Positions 53,328 to 62,999 are shown, counted from the first letter of the stretch. The stretch: DNA of 64,000 bases from RYN-133 sp963708645 (GCA_963708645.1 CAVPTA010000014.1:186001-250000), one strand, 5' to 3'. A program made the numbers and translations. Notes: a model not told the origin generated them from the letters alone.

Positions 53328-56300
53328 AACACGTCCTCGACGACCTTGCGCGCACGCCGTGCGCCGCGACGGTAGTCGTCGATCACCGCGCCGGGGTCGA
53401 ACCCAGCGGGATAGCCCAGCACGCTGCCGACGGCCAGCAGCGCCGTCCCCTGCGACGGGATCTGGTCCTCGGCCTTGTCGCGCACCAGCATGATCGCGTT
53501 GCGCAGTCGGGTCGCCTGGCGCCAAGCAGCGGCCAATGCGTCGGCTTGCGAGCGGTCGAGCAAGCCGTGCTCGGTCGCGGCACGCAAGGCGTCCATCGTG
53601 CGCGTCGTTCGCAGCGCCTCGATACGCCCCGCATGCTGCAACTGCAGCAACTGCACCGTCCACTCGATGTCGGCCAGCCCCCCGCGACCGAGCTTCGTGT
53701 GGGTCGAGGGATCAGCACCGCGCGGCAACCGCTCCGCGTCGATGCGACCCTTGAGCCGACGAATCTCGATCAGGTCGGACGCGGTGATCCCGTCGGGCGG
53801 ATACCGCACCGGATCGATCATCGCTATGAACCGCTGGCCGAGCTCGGCGTCACCGGCACCGAAACGCGCGCGGAGCAGCGCTTGCGCTTCCCACGGCGAC
53901 GACCAGCGTTGGTAGTACTGCGCATAGGACGCCAGCGACCGCACAAGCGGGCCGTTGCGACCCTCCGGACGCAGATCGGCGTCGATGCCCAGCGGCGGGT
54001 CGGTCGACGAGGGCGCCGAGAGCAGCGCACGCAGCCGGCCGGCGACATCCTGCGCGATCCGCGTGACATCCTCGTCGGCGTCGCCGAGCGACTCGAAGAC
54101 GAAAATGACATCGGCGTCCGAGCCGTAGCCCACTTCCGAACCACCAAGGCGTCCCATCGCGATGATGGCGAACCGTAACGGCAACGCGTCGCGTCCACGC
54201 TCGGCAGCAACCGCACGCACGGCGATCTGCAACGAGGTCTCGAGCGTCGCCTCGGTGGTGGCACTGATCGCCTCGCACACGGCCTCGACCGGGACGAGCC
54301 CGAGCAGGTCGGCGAACGCGGTCCGCAACAGCTCGGTGCGGCGCACGGCACGAATCGCAGCGACTGCTTCGACGGGGACGTCGCGACGCGCGGCCGTTTC
54401 GTGCATGGTCGCCGCGACCTCGCCCGGCGCGCGCGGCGTGAGCTCACTGTCGGCAGCCAGCATGCGCAGCGCTTCAGGTGCGCGGCCGAGCATGCGCGCG
54501 ACGTACTGGCTAGTCCCGAGCACGTGCGCAAGGCGCGAGGCGACCTGACCCTCGTCGCGCAGCAGGCGCAGGTACCACGGGGTCGTTCCGAGCGCGTCGG
54601 ACACGCGCCGGTATGCGAGTAAGCCGGCGTCGGGATCCGGTGCATCGGCGAAGTCGGACAGCAGCACCGGTAGCAACGCCCGCTGCAGCGTTGCGCGCCG
54701 CGAGAGCCCGGACGTCAGGGCGTCGAGGTGCTGCAGTGCGCGCGTCGGATCGGCGAAGCCGAGCGCCGACAGGCGCCGGCCGGCCTCCTCGGGCGTGAGC
54801 CGCAGATCCGCCGAGGGCACCCGTGCCACCGCTTCGAGCAGCGGCCGGTAGAACAGCTTCTCGTGCAGGCGACGCACCTCGCGCGTGTGCAGCGCCCACT
54901 CGGCGTTCCAGACGGCGCGCGCATCGCCGCGGTGGTCGGCACGAAAACCCATCGCGAGCGCGAGCCACATCAGCTGCGCCGGATCATCGGGGACGAGATG
55001 GGTTCGCCGCAGGCGACGCAGCTGCAACCGGTGCTCGGTCGCGCGCAGGAACGTGTACGCGTCCGCGAGGCTCAGCGCGTCGTCGCGCCCGACATAGCCG
55101 CCGTCGCGCAATGCATCCAACGCCGGCAACGTGCCGCCGACGCGCAGCGCGTCGTCGCCGCGACCGTGTACGAGTTGCAACAACTGCACGGCGAACTCGA
55201 CGTCGCGTAAGCCCCCACGGCCGAGCTTGAGCTCGCGGTGGGCAACCGCCGACGGTATGTGTGCGACCACGCGCCGCCGCATCGCTTGTACGTCGGAGAC
55301 GAAGTCCGGACGTTCGGCCGCCGACCATACGAACGGGCCGATCGCGGCCTCATACCTCGCGCCGAGTTCGAGGTCGCCCGCAACCGCGCGGGCTTTGAGC
55401 AGGGCCTGGAACTCCCACGTGCTCGCCCATCGCTGGTAGTACGCCTCGTAGCTGGCGAGCGTGCGCACCAGGGCGCCGTCCTTGCCCTCCGGACGCAACC
55501 CGGCATCGACCTCCCACGCGATGTCACGGCACAGGCGCATGGTGTTGGCTGCCAGCGTCGTCGCGGTGCGCAGTGCCCGGTCGGTGTCGGCGCGATCACC
55601 GTCGAAGCGGCCCGGCTCGGCGACGAAAACGACGTCGACGTCCGAGACGTAGTTGAGTTCGCGCCCACCCGTCTTGCCCATCGCGATGATCGCCAGCCGG
55701 CACGGCTCGGCGCTGGCGGGCAGCGTGCCGGCAGCAACCGCGAGCGCGGCCTGCAGCGTGTATCCGGCCAGGTCGGCGAGTGCGCTCGTGACGGTGCGCA
55801 GATCGAGCTCGCCCGACAGGTCTCGCCCCGCGATTGCGATCAGCTCGCGACGGTAGGCGATCCGCAATGCCGCGCTTGCTTCCGCACCGACGACGGTGGC
55901 GTGCGCGCCTTCAGTCCCGGCTGTGGGCAGGCTCGGGTCGGCACCGACCGCATCGTGCAGGCGCCGCGAGATGCCCGTCAGATCGGCCGGTCCGACCAAA
56001 CCGCGCCAGGCCTCGGGATGCGCGACGAGGTGGTCGGCGAGCGCTACGGACGTGCCTAGCAGCGGAATGAGTCGAGCGCGGACGCTGGCGTCGGTGGCGA
56101 GCACCGTGCGCAACTCGGCACCCTGCGACGTCGCGATGAGCCGGGCCAGGCTTTCCAGCGCGGCGTCGGGGGCTGCGGTGCGCCCGATCGCAGCGACGAT
56201 CCTCGCCGCGTCGTCGTCGACCGGCGCGTTCGCGGCGACATCCCACCAGCCGAGGGGTGCCTGTGCGAGCAGTTCGGCAGCGCGTTCGCCGTCGCTGAAC

Positions 56301-56350
56301 GCAAGGCGGGCCAGCCGCAGTGCACTGCGGCGCAGCGGCGTCGGTGTCAG
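53309..56350 (-). CDS. glnE: bifunctional glutamine synthetase adenylyltransferase/deadenylase
   Basis: About 1,013 residues. Adds and removes AMP on the Tyr of GlnA1 in response to nitrogen state. Two nucleotidyltransferase domains: the N-terminal one has GKTGGRELNYVSDVDVVF (about 285), the C-terminal one GRLGGSEVGYGSDADVIFVF (about 730). Each is followed by a helical domain (LGRGGLRDVEFAVQLLQLVHG and LGRGGLADIEWTVQLLQLQH). The start is unclear. The frame is open far upstream, and the homology begins near PLRRSALRLARLAFSDG. A CTG at 56350 follows an out-of-frame ATG by one base, and one surplus base there would give an ATG start. It lies 4 bp into the amidotransferase stop. Confidence 0.93.
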   Translation of the reverse strand: MTPTPLRRSALRLARLAFSDGERAAELLAQAPLGWWDVAANAPVDDDAARIVAAIGRTAAPDAALESLARLIATSQGAELRTVLATDASVRARLIPLLGTSVALADHLVAHPEAWRGLVGPADLTGISRRLHDAVGADPSLPTAGTEGAHATVVGAEASAALRIAYRRELIAIAGRDLSGELDLRTVTSALADLAGYTLQAALAVAAGTLPASAEPCRLAIIAMGKTGGRELNYVSDVDVVFVAEPGRFDGDRADTDRALRTATTLAANTMRLCRDIAWEVDAGLRPEGKDGALVRTLASYEAYYQRWASTWEFQALLKARAVAGDLELGARYEAAIGPFVWSAAERPDFVSDVQAMRRRVVAHIPSAVAHRELKLGRGGLRDVEFAVQLLQLVHGRGDDALRVGGTLPALDALRDGGYVGRDDALSLADAYTFLRATEHRLQLRRLRRTHLVPDDPAQLMWLALAMGFRADHRGDARAVWNAEWALHTREVRRLHEKLFYRPLLEAVARVPSADLRLTPEEAGRRLSALGFADPTRALQHLDALTSGLSRRATLQRALLPVLLSDFADAPDPDAGLLAYRRVSDALGTTPWYLRLLRDEGQVASRLAHVLGTSQYVARMLGRAPEALRMLAADSELTPRAPGEVAATMHETAARRDVPVEAVAAIRAVRRTELLRTAFADLLGLVPVEAVCEAISATTEATLETSLQIAVRAVAAERGRDALPLRFAIIAMGRLGGSEVGYGSDADVIFVFESLGDADEDVTRIAQDVAGRLRALLSAPSSTDPPLGIDADLRPEGRNGPLVRSLASYAQYYQRWSSPWEAQALLRARFGAGDAELGQRFIAMIDPVRYPPDGITASDLIEIRRLKGRIDAERLPRGADPSTHTKLGRGGLADIEWTVQLLQLQHAGRIEALRTTRTMDALRAATEHGLLDRSQADALAAAWRQATRLRNAIMLVRDKAEDQIPSQGTALLAVGSVLGYPAGFDPGAVIDDYRRGARRARKVVEDVFYARLD

Positions 56351-57198
56351 CCATCGTCGGGCCGACGCAGGCCCGGCATCGGCAACAGGCCGCGCGCAGA
56401 ATTCGCTTCTGCCGCCAAGGCAGCGCGGATGGCAGCGGGATCGCTCAGTGGTCCCGCAGTCGACGTCGCGACGTCGCGCGGCTCCGGCACGGACGACGGA
56501 TCGCGCATGATGTCGGCGAACGTTGCCGCGAACGGCGCCCACACCTCGGCGAGGTCGTCGTCGATCGTGACCGCGCGCTCGACGATCGCGTCGAGGTCGT
56601 AGTCGGCGAGTTCGCCGGCGTCCTCGGCAGCCCACTCCCGCACGATGGTCGCGTCGGTCTCGATGTGGAACTGGATTCCCCAGGCGAGGCGCCCGAGACG
56701 AAACGCCTGCTGCTCACACGCCGGCGAGCTGGCGAGTTGAATCGCGCCCGGCGGCAGGACGTGCACCTCGTCGAAGTGCCACTGCAGCACGTCCGGGGTT
56801 ATCGGCAGGGCCGCGAACAATGCGTCGTCGGCGGCAGCCGTGCGCTTGGCCACGAGCAGTGCGCCGACCTCGGGCCCGTCCGGGATGCGTCGCAGCTGGC
56901 CACCGTTCGCGACCGCGAGCAACTGGTGGCCGAGGCAGACGCCGAGCGTGGGCACCTGATCAGACACAGCCGTGCGCAGCAGCGCGCGCACGGCGGGCAG
57001 ATACGGCGCGACGTCGTCGTCGAGAGCGCCCATGCCGCCGCCCATTACGACAACGCCATCGTGGGCAGAAAGATCGGTCGGCAAGGAGTCGCCGGCGTCG
57101 AGAGCACGCACGTCCAACTCGAGACCTGCCGCGCGCAACCAGTCACCGAGACGGGCGGGCGGGTCAGAGGCGTCGAGCTGAACTACGAGTACGGCCAC
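56347..57198 (-). CDS. class I glutamine amidotransferase-like protein
   Basis: 283 residues. GATase1 fold with the nucleophile Cys in TLGVCLGHQLLAVANGG and the His in WGIQFHIETDATIVREW. VVVMGGGMGALDDDVAPYL near the N-terminus is typical of the stand-alone GMP-synthase-like group. It probably hydrolyses glutamine or a gamma-glutamyl compound; the acceptor is unknown. Placed between glnA2 and glnE, all reading leftward, it may be part of nitrogen metabolism. GTG start with TAGGCT 6 nt upstream. Confidence 0.85.
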   Translation of the reverse strand: MAVLVVQLDASDPPARLGDWLRAAGLELDVRALDAGDSLPTDLSAHDGVVVMGGGMGALDDDVAPYLPAVRALLRTAVSDQVPTLGVCLGHQLLAVANGGQLRRIPDGPEVGALLVAKRTAAADDALFAALPITPDVLQWHFDEVHVLPPGAIQLASSPACEQQAFRLGRLAWGIQFHIETDATIVREWAAEDAGELADYDLDAIVERAVTIDDDLAEVWAPFAATFADIMRDPSSVPEPRDVATSTAGPLSDPAAIRAALAAEANSARGLLPMPGLRRPDDG

Positions 57199-57204
57199 CT
57201 GTCG

Positions 57205-57210
57205 AGCCTA
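57205..57210 (-). promoter_or_regulatory. -10 element, leaderless start of the amidotransferase gene
   Basis: TAGGCT on the minus strand, 6 nt before the GTG at 57198, so the amidotransferase-glnE pair can be transcribed apart from glnA2. Confidence 0.4.
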
Positions 57211-57239
57211 GCCAGCGGCTGCAGGGCCCGCCGCGAGCC

Positions 57240-58598
57240 TCACAGAGCGGGAAGGTAGCGCCGCAGCTCGAAGGGGCTGACCTCAGCGCGGTACTCGACC
57301 CACTCTTCCTTCTTGTTGCGCAGGAAGAACTCGAAAACGTGCTCGCCGAGCGTCTCGGCCACGAGCTCGCTGGTCTCCATCGCCCGTAAGGCGTCGGCGA
57401 GGTTGTGCGGGAGCTCGTCGTAGCCGAGCGCGCGCAGCTCGGTGTCGGACATCGACCACACCTCGTCCTCGGCACCGGGCGGCAGTTCGTAGTTCTCTTC
57501 GACGCCCTTGAGCCCCGCCGCGAGAATGACCGCGAACGCGAGGTACGGATTGCACGCCGAGTCGAGCGAGCGCAGTTCGATGCGGGTCGAGTTCGCCTTG
57601 CCGGGCTTGTACATCGGCACCCGAACGAGCGCCGAGCGGTTGGCATGACCCCAGCACACATAGGTCGGCGCCTCGACCAGCTCGCCGCGCGCTGCATAGC
57701 CGAACAGCCGCTTGTACGAGTTCACCCACTGGTTCGTGACAGCCGTGATCTCGCGCGCGTGCCGCAAAAGACCGGCGATGAACGACTTGGCTGTCTTCGA
57801 CAGGTACAGCTGATCGGACGCGTCGTGGAAAGCGTTGTTGTCGCCCTCGAACAACGACAGGTGCGTGTGCATGCCGCTGCCGGGACGGTGCCGGAACGGT
57901 TTCGGCATGAACGTCGCATGCGCGCCGTGCGCGATCGCCACCTCTTTGATGACATGCCGGAACGTCATGATGTTGTCGGCCATCGACAACGCGTCGGCGT
58001 AGCGCAGATCAATCTCTTGCTGACCCGGGGCCACCTCGTGATGGCTGAACTCGACGGAGATCCCGAGCCCTTCGAGCGCCCCGACGGCTGCGCGCCGGAA
58101 GTCGTGCGCTACATCGTGGCTGGTCATGTCGAAGTAGCCGCCGTTGTCGATCGGCTCCGGCTCGGATCCGTCCGTAGGCCGGTTCTTCAGCAGGAAGAAC
58201 TCGATCTCGGGGTGCGTGTAGAAGGTGAATCCGCTGTCGGCGGCCTTCGACAGTGCGCGACGGAGCACATAGCGGGGGTCGGCCCAGGACGGCGAGCCGT
58301 CAGGCATCGTGATGTCGCAGAACATCCGTGCCGAGTCCTGCCCGCCCGGCGTCGACGCCGGCAGCACCTGGAACGTGGACGGGTCGGGCCGGGCAAGCAT
58401 GTCGGATTCGCTGGCCCGCGCGAAACCTTCGATCGCCGACCCGTCGAAGCCGATGCCCTCGTCGAAGGCACCGTCGAGTTCGGCCGGGGCGACCGCGACC
58501 GACTTCAACGTGCCGAGGACGTCGGTGAACCACAGTCGCACGAAGCGGATTTCACGTTCCTCGAGCGACCGCAGCACGAATTCCTGTTGGCGATCCAC
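57240..58598 (-). CDS. glnA2: type I glutamine synthetase, second copy
   Basis: 452 residues. Shares the GSI fold: IGFDGSAIEGFAR, THPEIEFFLLKN, SVEFSHHEVAPGQQEIDLRYADAL, PGSGMHTHLSLFEGDNN, SYKRLFGYAARGELVEAPTYVCWGHANRSALVRVP and LDSACNPYLAFAVILAAGLKG. The adenylylation-site region reads EENYELPPGAEDE, different from GlnA1. In streptomycetes and mycobacteria the glnA2 gene next to glnE encodes a non-essential paralogue, and some paralogues act on polyamines. Its exact substrate here is open. GTG start; 41 bp separate it from the amidotransferase gene. Confidence 0.92.
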   Translation of the reverse strand: MDRQQEFVLRSLEEREIRFVRLWFTDVLGTLKSVAVAPAELDGAFDEGIGFDGSAIEGFARASESDMLARPDPSTFQVLPASTPGGQDSARMFCDITMPDGSPSWADPRYVLRRALSKAADSGFTFYTHPEIEFFLLKNRPTDGSEPEPIDNGGYFDMTSHDVAHDFRRAAVGALEGLGISVEFSHHEVAPGQQEIDLRYADALSMADNIMTFRHVIKEVAIAHGAHATFMPKPFRHRPGSGMHTHLSLFEGDNNAFHDASDQLYLSKTAKSFIAGLLRHAREITAVTNQWVNSYKRLFGYAARGELVEAPTYVCWGHANRSALVRVPMYKPGKANSTRIELRSLDSACNPYLAFAVILAAGLKGVEENYELPPGAEDEVWSMSDTELRALGYDELPHNLADALRAMETSELVAETLGEHVFEFFLRNKKEEWVEYRAEVSPFELRRYLPAL

Positions 58599-58670
58599 AA
58601 CGCTCCAGTCTTCCGAGGTGCTGTTACCGGAAGATTACGCGGACCGCCCGGCCATTCCGGGTGATTGCGG

Positions 58671-60023
58671 CTAGAGCGCGCTGCCCTTTTGCCACTGCGA
58701 CCAGCTCATCGTCCAGTCGCCGCCCTGCCAGAGCGCGAGCTTCGGCGCGCCCTTGGCGCCGTGGACGACGACCGGGTCGCCCACGAGCGAGTGCGTGTAG
58801 AACCACTGCGCGTTGTCGCCGGTGAGGTTCAGACAGCCGTGCGACACGTCCTGACCGCTGTTCTGCGCCCACTCGGTGGCGTCGAGTTCGTGCAAGTAGA
58901 TGCCGTCGACGCTGATCTTCGTCGACCACGGGATGTCCTCGCACGGATACCCGCCGGGCCCGTTCGCCGGCAGCCCGTAGGTGTCGGAGCACATGTGCGC
59001 CGGGTTCTCGAAGCCGAGCACGGTGTACGTGCCGTCGAGTGTGTAGAAGTTGATGTAGTTGCCGTTAACCGTCTCGCCGCTGTGCTCGCCCATCGACGTG
59101 TTCATCGTGTGGATCAGCTTGCCGTTGCGGTAGGTCTTCACCTTGTTCACCTTGTACGGCGCGTTGTCGTAGGCCTCGGTGATCTGCTTGCGGCCGATCG
59201 TGTACGACACCGACTGGTCGGCCTGGCCGTAGAGGCCGTCACCGACCTCGACGCCGTAGACGTTGGCCGAGATGGTGACCTTGGTACCCGGCTTGTAGAA
59301 GTTCTCGGGGCGCCAGTGGACGGTGTTGTCGGACGCCCAGTACCAGGACCCGTCGACGTGCGGACTGGTCGTGACCTTCAGGGCGCGCTCGGCGGCCTTC
59401 TTGCGGTAGATGTTCTCGTCGAAGTGGACGACCGGCACCATCGCGATGCCGTACGTGCCGTGGTTCTGGATCGACCCGCCGTAGATCGTGTTCAGGTACG
59501 GCATGGTCATGTTGCCGGGCGTGAGCGTGGTGAACGAGCGCTTGTAGGTCTTGCTCGCGTCGCCGCTGGCGTTCGTCGCCTTGGCGACCATGCGGTAGCT
59601 CTTGCTGTAGCCCAGCACCTCGGTGGCGTGCCAGCTGGTCTTGTCGGCCGACATCGTGCCGTGGACGTGCTTGCCCTCGGAGTTGACGAGCGAGACGTCG
59701 CGCAGCGTGCCGTTCGCGACGGTGAGCGTGATCGGCGCGACGGGGTCGACGGCCTTGTCGCTGGTCGGGGTCGCGGTGAAGGCGAGTGGCTTTGGCGCGG
59801 CCGAGGTCGTCGGCGCCGACGATGTCGGTGCGGAGGACGAGTTCGACTGCTGCGGCGCCGCCGGCCCGGAGGACGAGGTCTGGGGCTGGGTGCTCGAGGT
59901 GCAGGCGCTCAGGGCGAGGGCGAGGACGGCTGTGACGGCGCCGGCGCGCGCTGCGGTCGACTTCCGGACGCCGCGCCACGTGGGGCCGCGTCGGATCGCA
60001 GATTGCGACAACTGGTCATGCAC
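58671..60023 (-). CDS. L,D-transpeptidase lipoprotein (LdtMt2-like)
   Basis: About 450 residues from GTG 60023 (the frame is open to 60113). Lipobox LALSAC, then a Ser/Pro-rich linker, two Ig-like domains (PITLTVANGTLRDVSLVNSEG, and SYRMVAKATNASGDASKTYK) and the YkuD catalytic domain with the His-Cys motif DGIYLHELDATEW and QDVSHGCLNLTGDNAQWF. It makes 3-3 cross-links in peptidoglycan and acts outside the cytoplasmic membrane. Domain order and length match the LdtMt2/LdtMt5 group of actinobacteria. Confidence 0.9.
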   Translation of the reverse strand: MHDQLSQSAIRRGPTWRGVRKSTAARAGAVTAVLALALSACTSSTQPQTSSSGPAAPQQSNSSSAPTSSAPTTSAAPKPLAFTATPTSDKAVDPVAPITLTVANGTLRDVSLVNSEGKHVHGTMSADKTSWHATEVLGYSKSYRMVAKATNASGDASKTYKRSFTTLTPGNMTMPYLNTIYGGSIQNHGTYGIAMVPVVHFDENIYRKKAAERALKVTTSPHVDGSWYWASDNTVHWRPENFYKPGTKVTISANVYGVEVGDGLYGQADQSVSYTIGRKQITEAYDNAPYKVNKVKTYRNGKLIHTMNTSMGEHSGETVNGNYINFYTLDGTYTVLGFENPAHMCSDTYGLPANGPGGYPCEDIPWSTKISVDGIYLHELDATEWAQNSGQDVSHGCLNLTGDNAQWFYTHSLVGDPVVVHGAKGAPKLALWQGGDWTMSWSQWQKGSAL

Positions 60024-60283
60024 CTCGTGCGACTCGTACAACTGGTACCGCCTATCCCTCGCAGCCGCTCGGACCAGGGTTTCTGGTCGCCGCGGAACCT
60101 CATTCTCCCTCATCGGCCCGGGCGGGCCAGGCAGGCTCGTGTCACGAAAGCCTTACAACCGATATGACGCGCGGGCGCGTTCTCAGGTTGTACTGATTCT
60201 GCCGCAGTTCACCGACAACCAGAGACACACTCAGGTTCTCCACGGGAGCACGACCCGGTTGGTTCAAGGAGGACAATGAAGCC
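60024..60283. other. divergent intergenic region between L,D-transpeptidase and nadE
   Basis: 260 bp. The left 90 bp are the open frame upstream of the transpeptidase GTG. The rest holds the promoters of both genes. SD AAGGAGG lies 12 nt before the nadE ATG. No conserved RNA motif was recognised. Confidence 0.4.
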
Positions 60284-61999
60284 ATGCCCGGTCTACGCCT
60301 CGCCCTGGCCCAGGTGAACTACACGGTGGGCGACCTGGCGGGCAATGCGGCGATGGTGCTCGAGCGCACACGTGCCGCTGCGGCTGCCGGCGCTGACCTG
60401 GTCGCCTTTCCGGAGCTGACCCTTACGGGCTACCCGCCCGAGGACCTCGTGCTGCGCGCCGGGTTCCGGGCGGCGTCGCGTGCTGCCGTGGACAAACTGG
60501 CCGCAGACCTTGAGGCCGCCGGCCTGGGCGACACCGCGGTCGTGGCCGGTTACGTCGATGACGACCGCGGCCCGCGCAACGCAGCCGCATTCCTGTATCG
60601 CGGCGAGGTCGTCGCGCGCTATTTCAAGCACCACCTGCCCAACTACGGCGTGTTCGACGAGCGGCGCTACTTCATCCCCGGTGACCGGTTCGTGGTCGTT
60701 CGGCACCGCGGCGTCGATGTTGCGCTCACCATCTGCGAGGACATGTGGCAGGACGGCGGCCCGTTCACGGTGGCCGGACGGGTCGGTGTCGGCCTCATCG
60801 TGAACATCAACGGGTCTCCCTACGAGCGGCACAAGGACGACGTGCGGCTGCCGCTGCTGCGCCGGCGTGCCGACGAGGCGCACGCCCCGATCCTGTACGT
60901 GAACACTGTCGGCGGGCAGGACGAACTCGTCTTCGACGGTGACTCGATGGTCGTTGCCGCTGACGGGGAAGTGCTCCTGCGCGCGCCGCAGTACGTCGAG
61001 GACACGTTCCTGATCGACCTCGAGGTCGCAGCCGCGTCCGACGACCGCCCCGCACCACAGTTCGTCGACATGACGGTGGAGCACTACGAGTCGTCCGATC
61101 AGACCCGCTCGGCGGCGGCATCCGCAGTGCTGCCGACCACAACCGTCGACCCGCTGCCGGACGAAGCCGAGGTGTGGGGCGCGCTGGTAACCGGGTTACG
61201 TGACTACGTCGAGAAGAACGGGTTCCGCTCCGTCGTCCTGGGTATGTCGGGCGGAATCGACTCGGCCGTGGTCGCTGCCATCGCAGCCGACGCGGTCGGC
61301 GGCGAACGCGTCTACGGCGTCGGCCTACCGAGCGCGTACTCCTCCGACCACTCGAAGTCCGACGCCGCCGACCTCGCCGAACGCATCGGCGCGCACTACC
61401 GAGTCGTGCCGGTGGCGCCGATGATCGACCAGTTCGTGTCGGCGCTGTCGCTGACCGGCCTGGCCGAAGAGAACGTGCAGGCACGCGTTCGGGGCACCAC
61501 GCTGATGGCGTTGTCGAACGCCGAAGGTCACCTCGTCCTCGCCACCGGCAACAAGAGCGAGCTCGCGGTCGGATACTCGACCATCTACGGCGACGCTGTA
61601 GGCGGCTTCGCGCCGATCAAGGACGTCCCGAAGACGCTGGTCTGGGCCCTTGCCCAGTGGCGCAACGGCGACGCCCTGTCGCGAGGGGAGACGGCGCCGA
61701 TCCCGGAGAACTCCATCACGAAGCCGCCGTCGGCCGAATTGCGCCCTGGTCAGCTCGACACCGACTCGCTGCCCGACTACGAGGTGCTCGACGCGATCCT
61801 GGATCGCTATGTCGACCTCGACCAGGGCGTCGCCGAGATCGTGGCAGCAGGTTTCGACCCGGACGAGGTGACGCGCATCGCGCGCCTGGTCGACGGTGCG
61901 GAATGGAAGCGCCGCCAGTACCCGCCCGGCTCGAAGATCAGTCACAAGAACTTCGGCAAGGACCGCCGACTGCCGATCACGAACCGCTGGGTCGAATAG
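60284..61999 (+). CDS. nadE: glutamine-dependent NAD(+) synthase
   Basis: 571 residues. Final step of NAD synthesis, amidating nicotinic acid adenine dinucleotide. The N-terminal nitrilase-like glutaminase domain has Glu in VAFPELTLTGYPPEDL, Lys in FKHHLPNYGVFDERRYF and Cys in LTICEDMWQDGGPF. The C-terminal synthase domain has the PP-loop VVLGMSGGIDSAVVAAIAAD, LVLATGNKSELAVGYSTIYGD and KDVPKTLVWAL. Complete and of normal length for the shorter two-domain class. Confidence 0.95.
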   Translation: MPGLRLALAQVNYTVGDLAGNAAMVLERTRAAAAAGADLVAFPELTLTGYPPEDLVLRAGFRAASRAAVDKLAADLEAAGLGDTAVVAGYVDDDRGPRNAAAFLYRGEVVARYFKHHLPNYGVFDERRYFIPGDRFVVVRHRGVDVALTICEDMWQDGGPFTVAGRVGVGLIVNINGSPYERHKDDVRLPLLRRRADEAHAPILYVNTVGGQDELVFDGDSMVVAADGEVLLRAPQYVEDTFLIDLEVAAASDDRPAPQFVDMTVEHYESSDQTRSAAASAVLPTTTVDPLPDEAEVWGALVTGLRDYVEKNGFRSVVLGMSGGIDSAVVAAIAADAVGGERVYGVGLPSAYSSDHSKSDAADLAERIGAHYRVVPVAPMIDQFVSALSLTGLAEENVQARVRGTTLMALSNAEGHLVLATGNKSELAVGYSTIYGDAVGGFAPIKDVPKTLVWALAQWRNGDALSRGETAPIPENSITKPPSAELRPGQLDTDSLPDYEVLDAILDRYVDLDQGVAEIVAAGFDPDEVTRIARLVDGAEWKRRQYPPGSKISHKNFGKDRRLPITNRWVE

Positions 62000-62165
62000 C
62001 CTCGCCCGACAGTCCGGTTTGGTCCGCCTCGGTGTGACCCACCACTGAGTGACCGAAATCTCCCGACCCGAGACAAACCCGGGTTGCTGGGGAACCATTG
62101 ATTTCGTCCACGTAACAGCCCGGGGACCGGCATGCCGGCCTCGAGGAGAGATGGCGAGGAATCAC
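62000..62165. other. intergenic region before panB
   Basis: 166 bp. Holds a 12-bp palindrome CCGGCATGCCGG (62127-62138) close to the panB start and an SD GAGGA 6 nt before ATG 62166. No coding signal seen. Confidence 0.4.
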
Positions 62166-62999
62166 ATGACCACATCCCTGTACGGCGGTGTGACCACGCG
62201 CCGGGTGACCGTGCGCGACCTGCAGGCAGCCAAGGACCGGGGCGAGCGCTGGCCGATGCTCACGGCCTACGACTTCTCGACCGCGCGAGTGTTCGACGAA
62301 GCCGGCATTCCGGTGCTGCTCGTCGGTGACTCCGCGGCGAACGTCGTCTACGGCTACGACACGACGGTCCCGGTCACCATCGACGAGCTGATCCCCCTCG
62401 TCCGTGCCGTCGTGCGCGGCACCAAGCGCGCGCTCGTCGTCGGCGATCTGCCGTTCGGCAGTTACCAGACCTCGCCGGCGCAAGCTCTCGAAACGGCCAC
62501 CCGGTTCATGAAGGACGGCGGGTGCCAGGCGATCAAGCTCGAGGGCGGGCAGCGCATCGCCGGCCAGGTCGAAGCGCTTGTTGGCGCCGGCATCCCGGTG
62601 ATGGCGCACATCGGCCTCACCCCGCAATCGGTCAACGCACTCGGCGGCTACCGCGTACAGGGACGCGGCGACGAAGCTGCGCACCGGCTTATCCAGGACG
62701 CAAAGGCGATGCAGCAGGCCGGTGCGTTCGCGGTCGTGCTCGAAGTGGTGCCGTCCGACCTCGCGGCGCAGGTGACCAAGGCGCTGCACATCCCCACGAT
62801 CGGCATCGGCGCGGGCCCCAGCACCGACGCGCAGGTGCTCGTGTGGCAGGACATGGCCGGCCTGCGCGGCGAGGGCAAGCCGGCGAAGTTCGTCAAGGAG
62901 TTCGCGCAGGTGGGGACGGTGCTGCGCACCGCCGCCCAGACTTACGCCGATGAGGTCCGCGGCGGCACGTACCCGGCCCCGGAGCACGAGTACAGCTAG
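62166..62999 (+). CDS. panB: 3-methyl-2-oxobutanoate hydroxymethyltransferase
   Basis: 277 residues. First committed enzyme of pantothenate synthesis. Motifs: RWPMLTAYDFSTARVFDEAG, VLLVGDSAANVVYGYDTTVPV, VVGDLPFGSYQTSPAQAL, AIKLEGGQRIAGQVEALV, GIPVMAHIGLTPQSVNALGG and HIPTIGIGAGPSTDAQVLVWQDM. ATG 62166 is chosen for the SD at 62155-62159; an in-frame ATG at 62151 is too close to its own SD. The stop overlaps the end of the convergent RNase gene. panC and panD are not in the window. Confidence 0.94.
   Translation: MTTSLYGGVTTRRVTVRDLQAAKDRGERWPMLTAYDFSTARVFDEAGIPVLLVGDSAANVVYGYDTTVPVTIDELIPLVRAVVRGTKRALVVGDLPFGSYQTSPAQALETATRFMKDGGCQAIKLEGGQRIAGQVEALVGAGIPVMAHIGLTPQSVNALGGYRVQGRGDEAAHRLIQDAKAMQQAGAFAVVLEVVPSDLAAQVTKALHIPTIGIGAGPSTDAQVLVWQDMAGLRGEGKPAKFVKEFAQVGTVLRTAAQTYADEVRGGTYPAPEHEYS

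Noticed and set aside
53309..56635. Extending glnE to a 1,108-residue protein
   Set aside because: The first 95 residues overlap the amidotransferase gene, are Arg-rich and have no GlnE counterpart.
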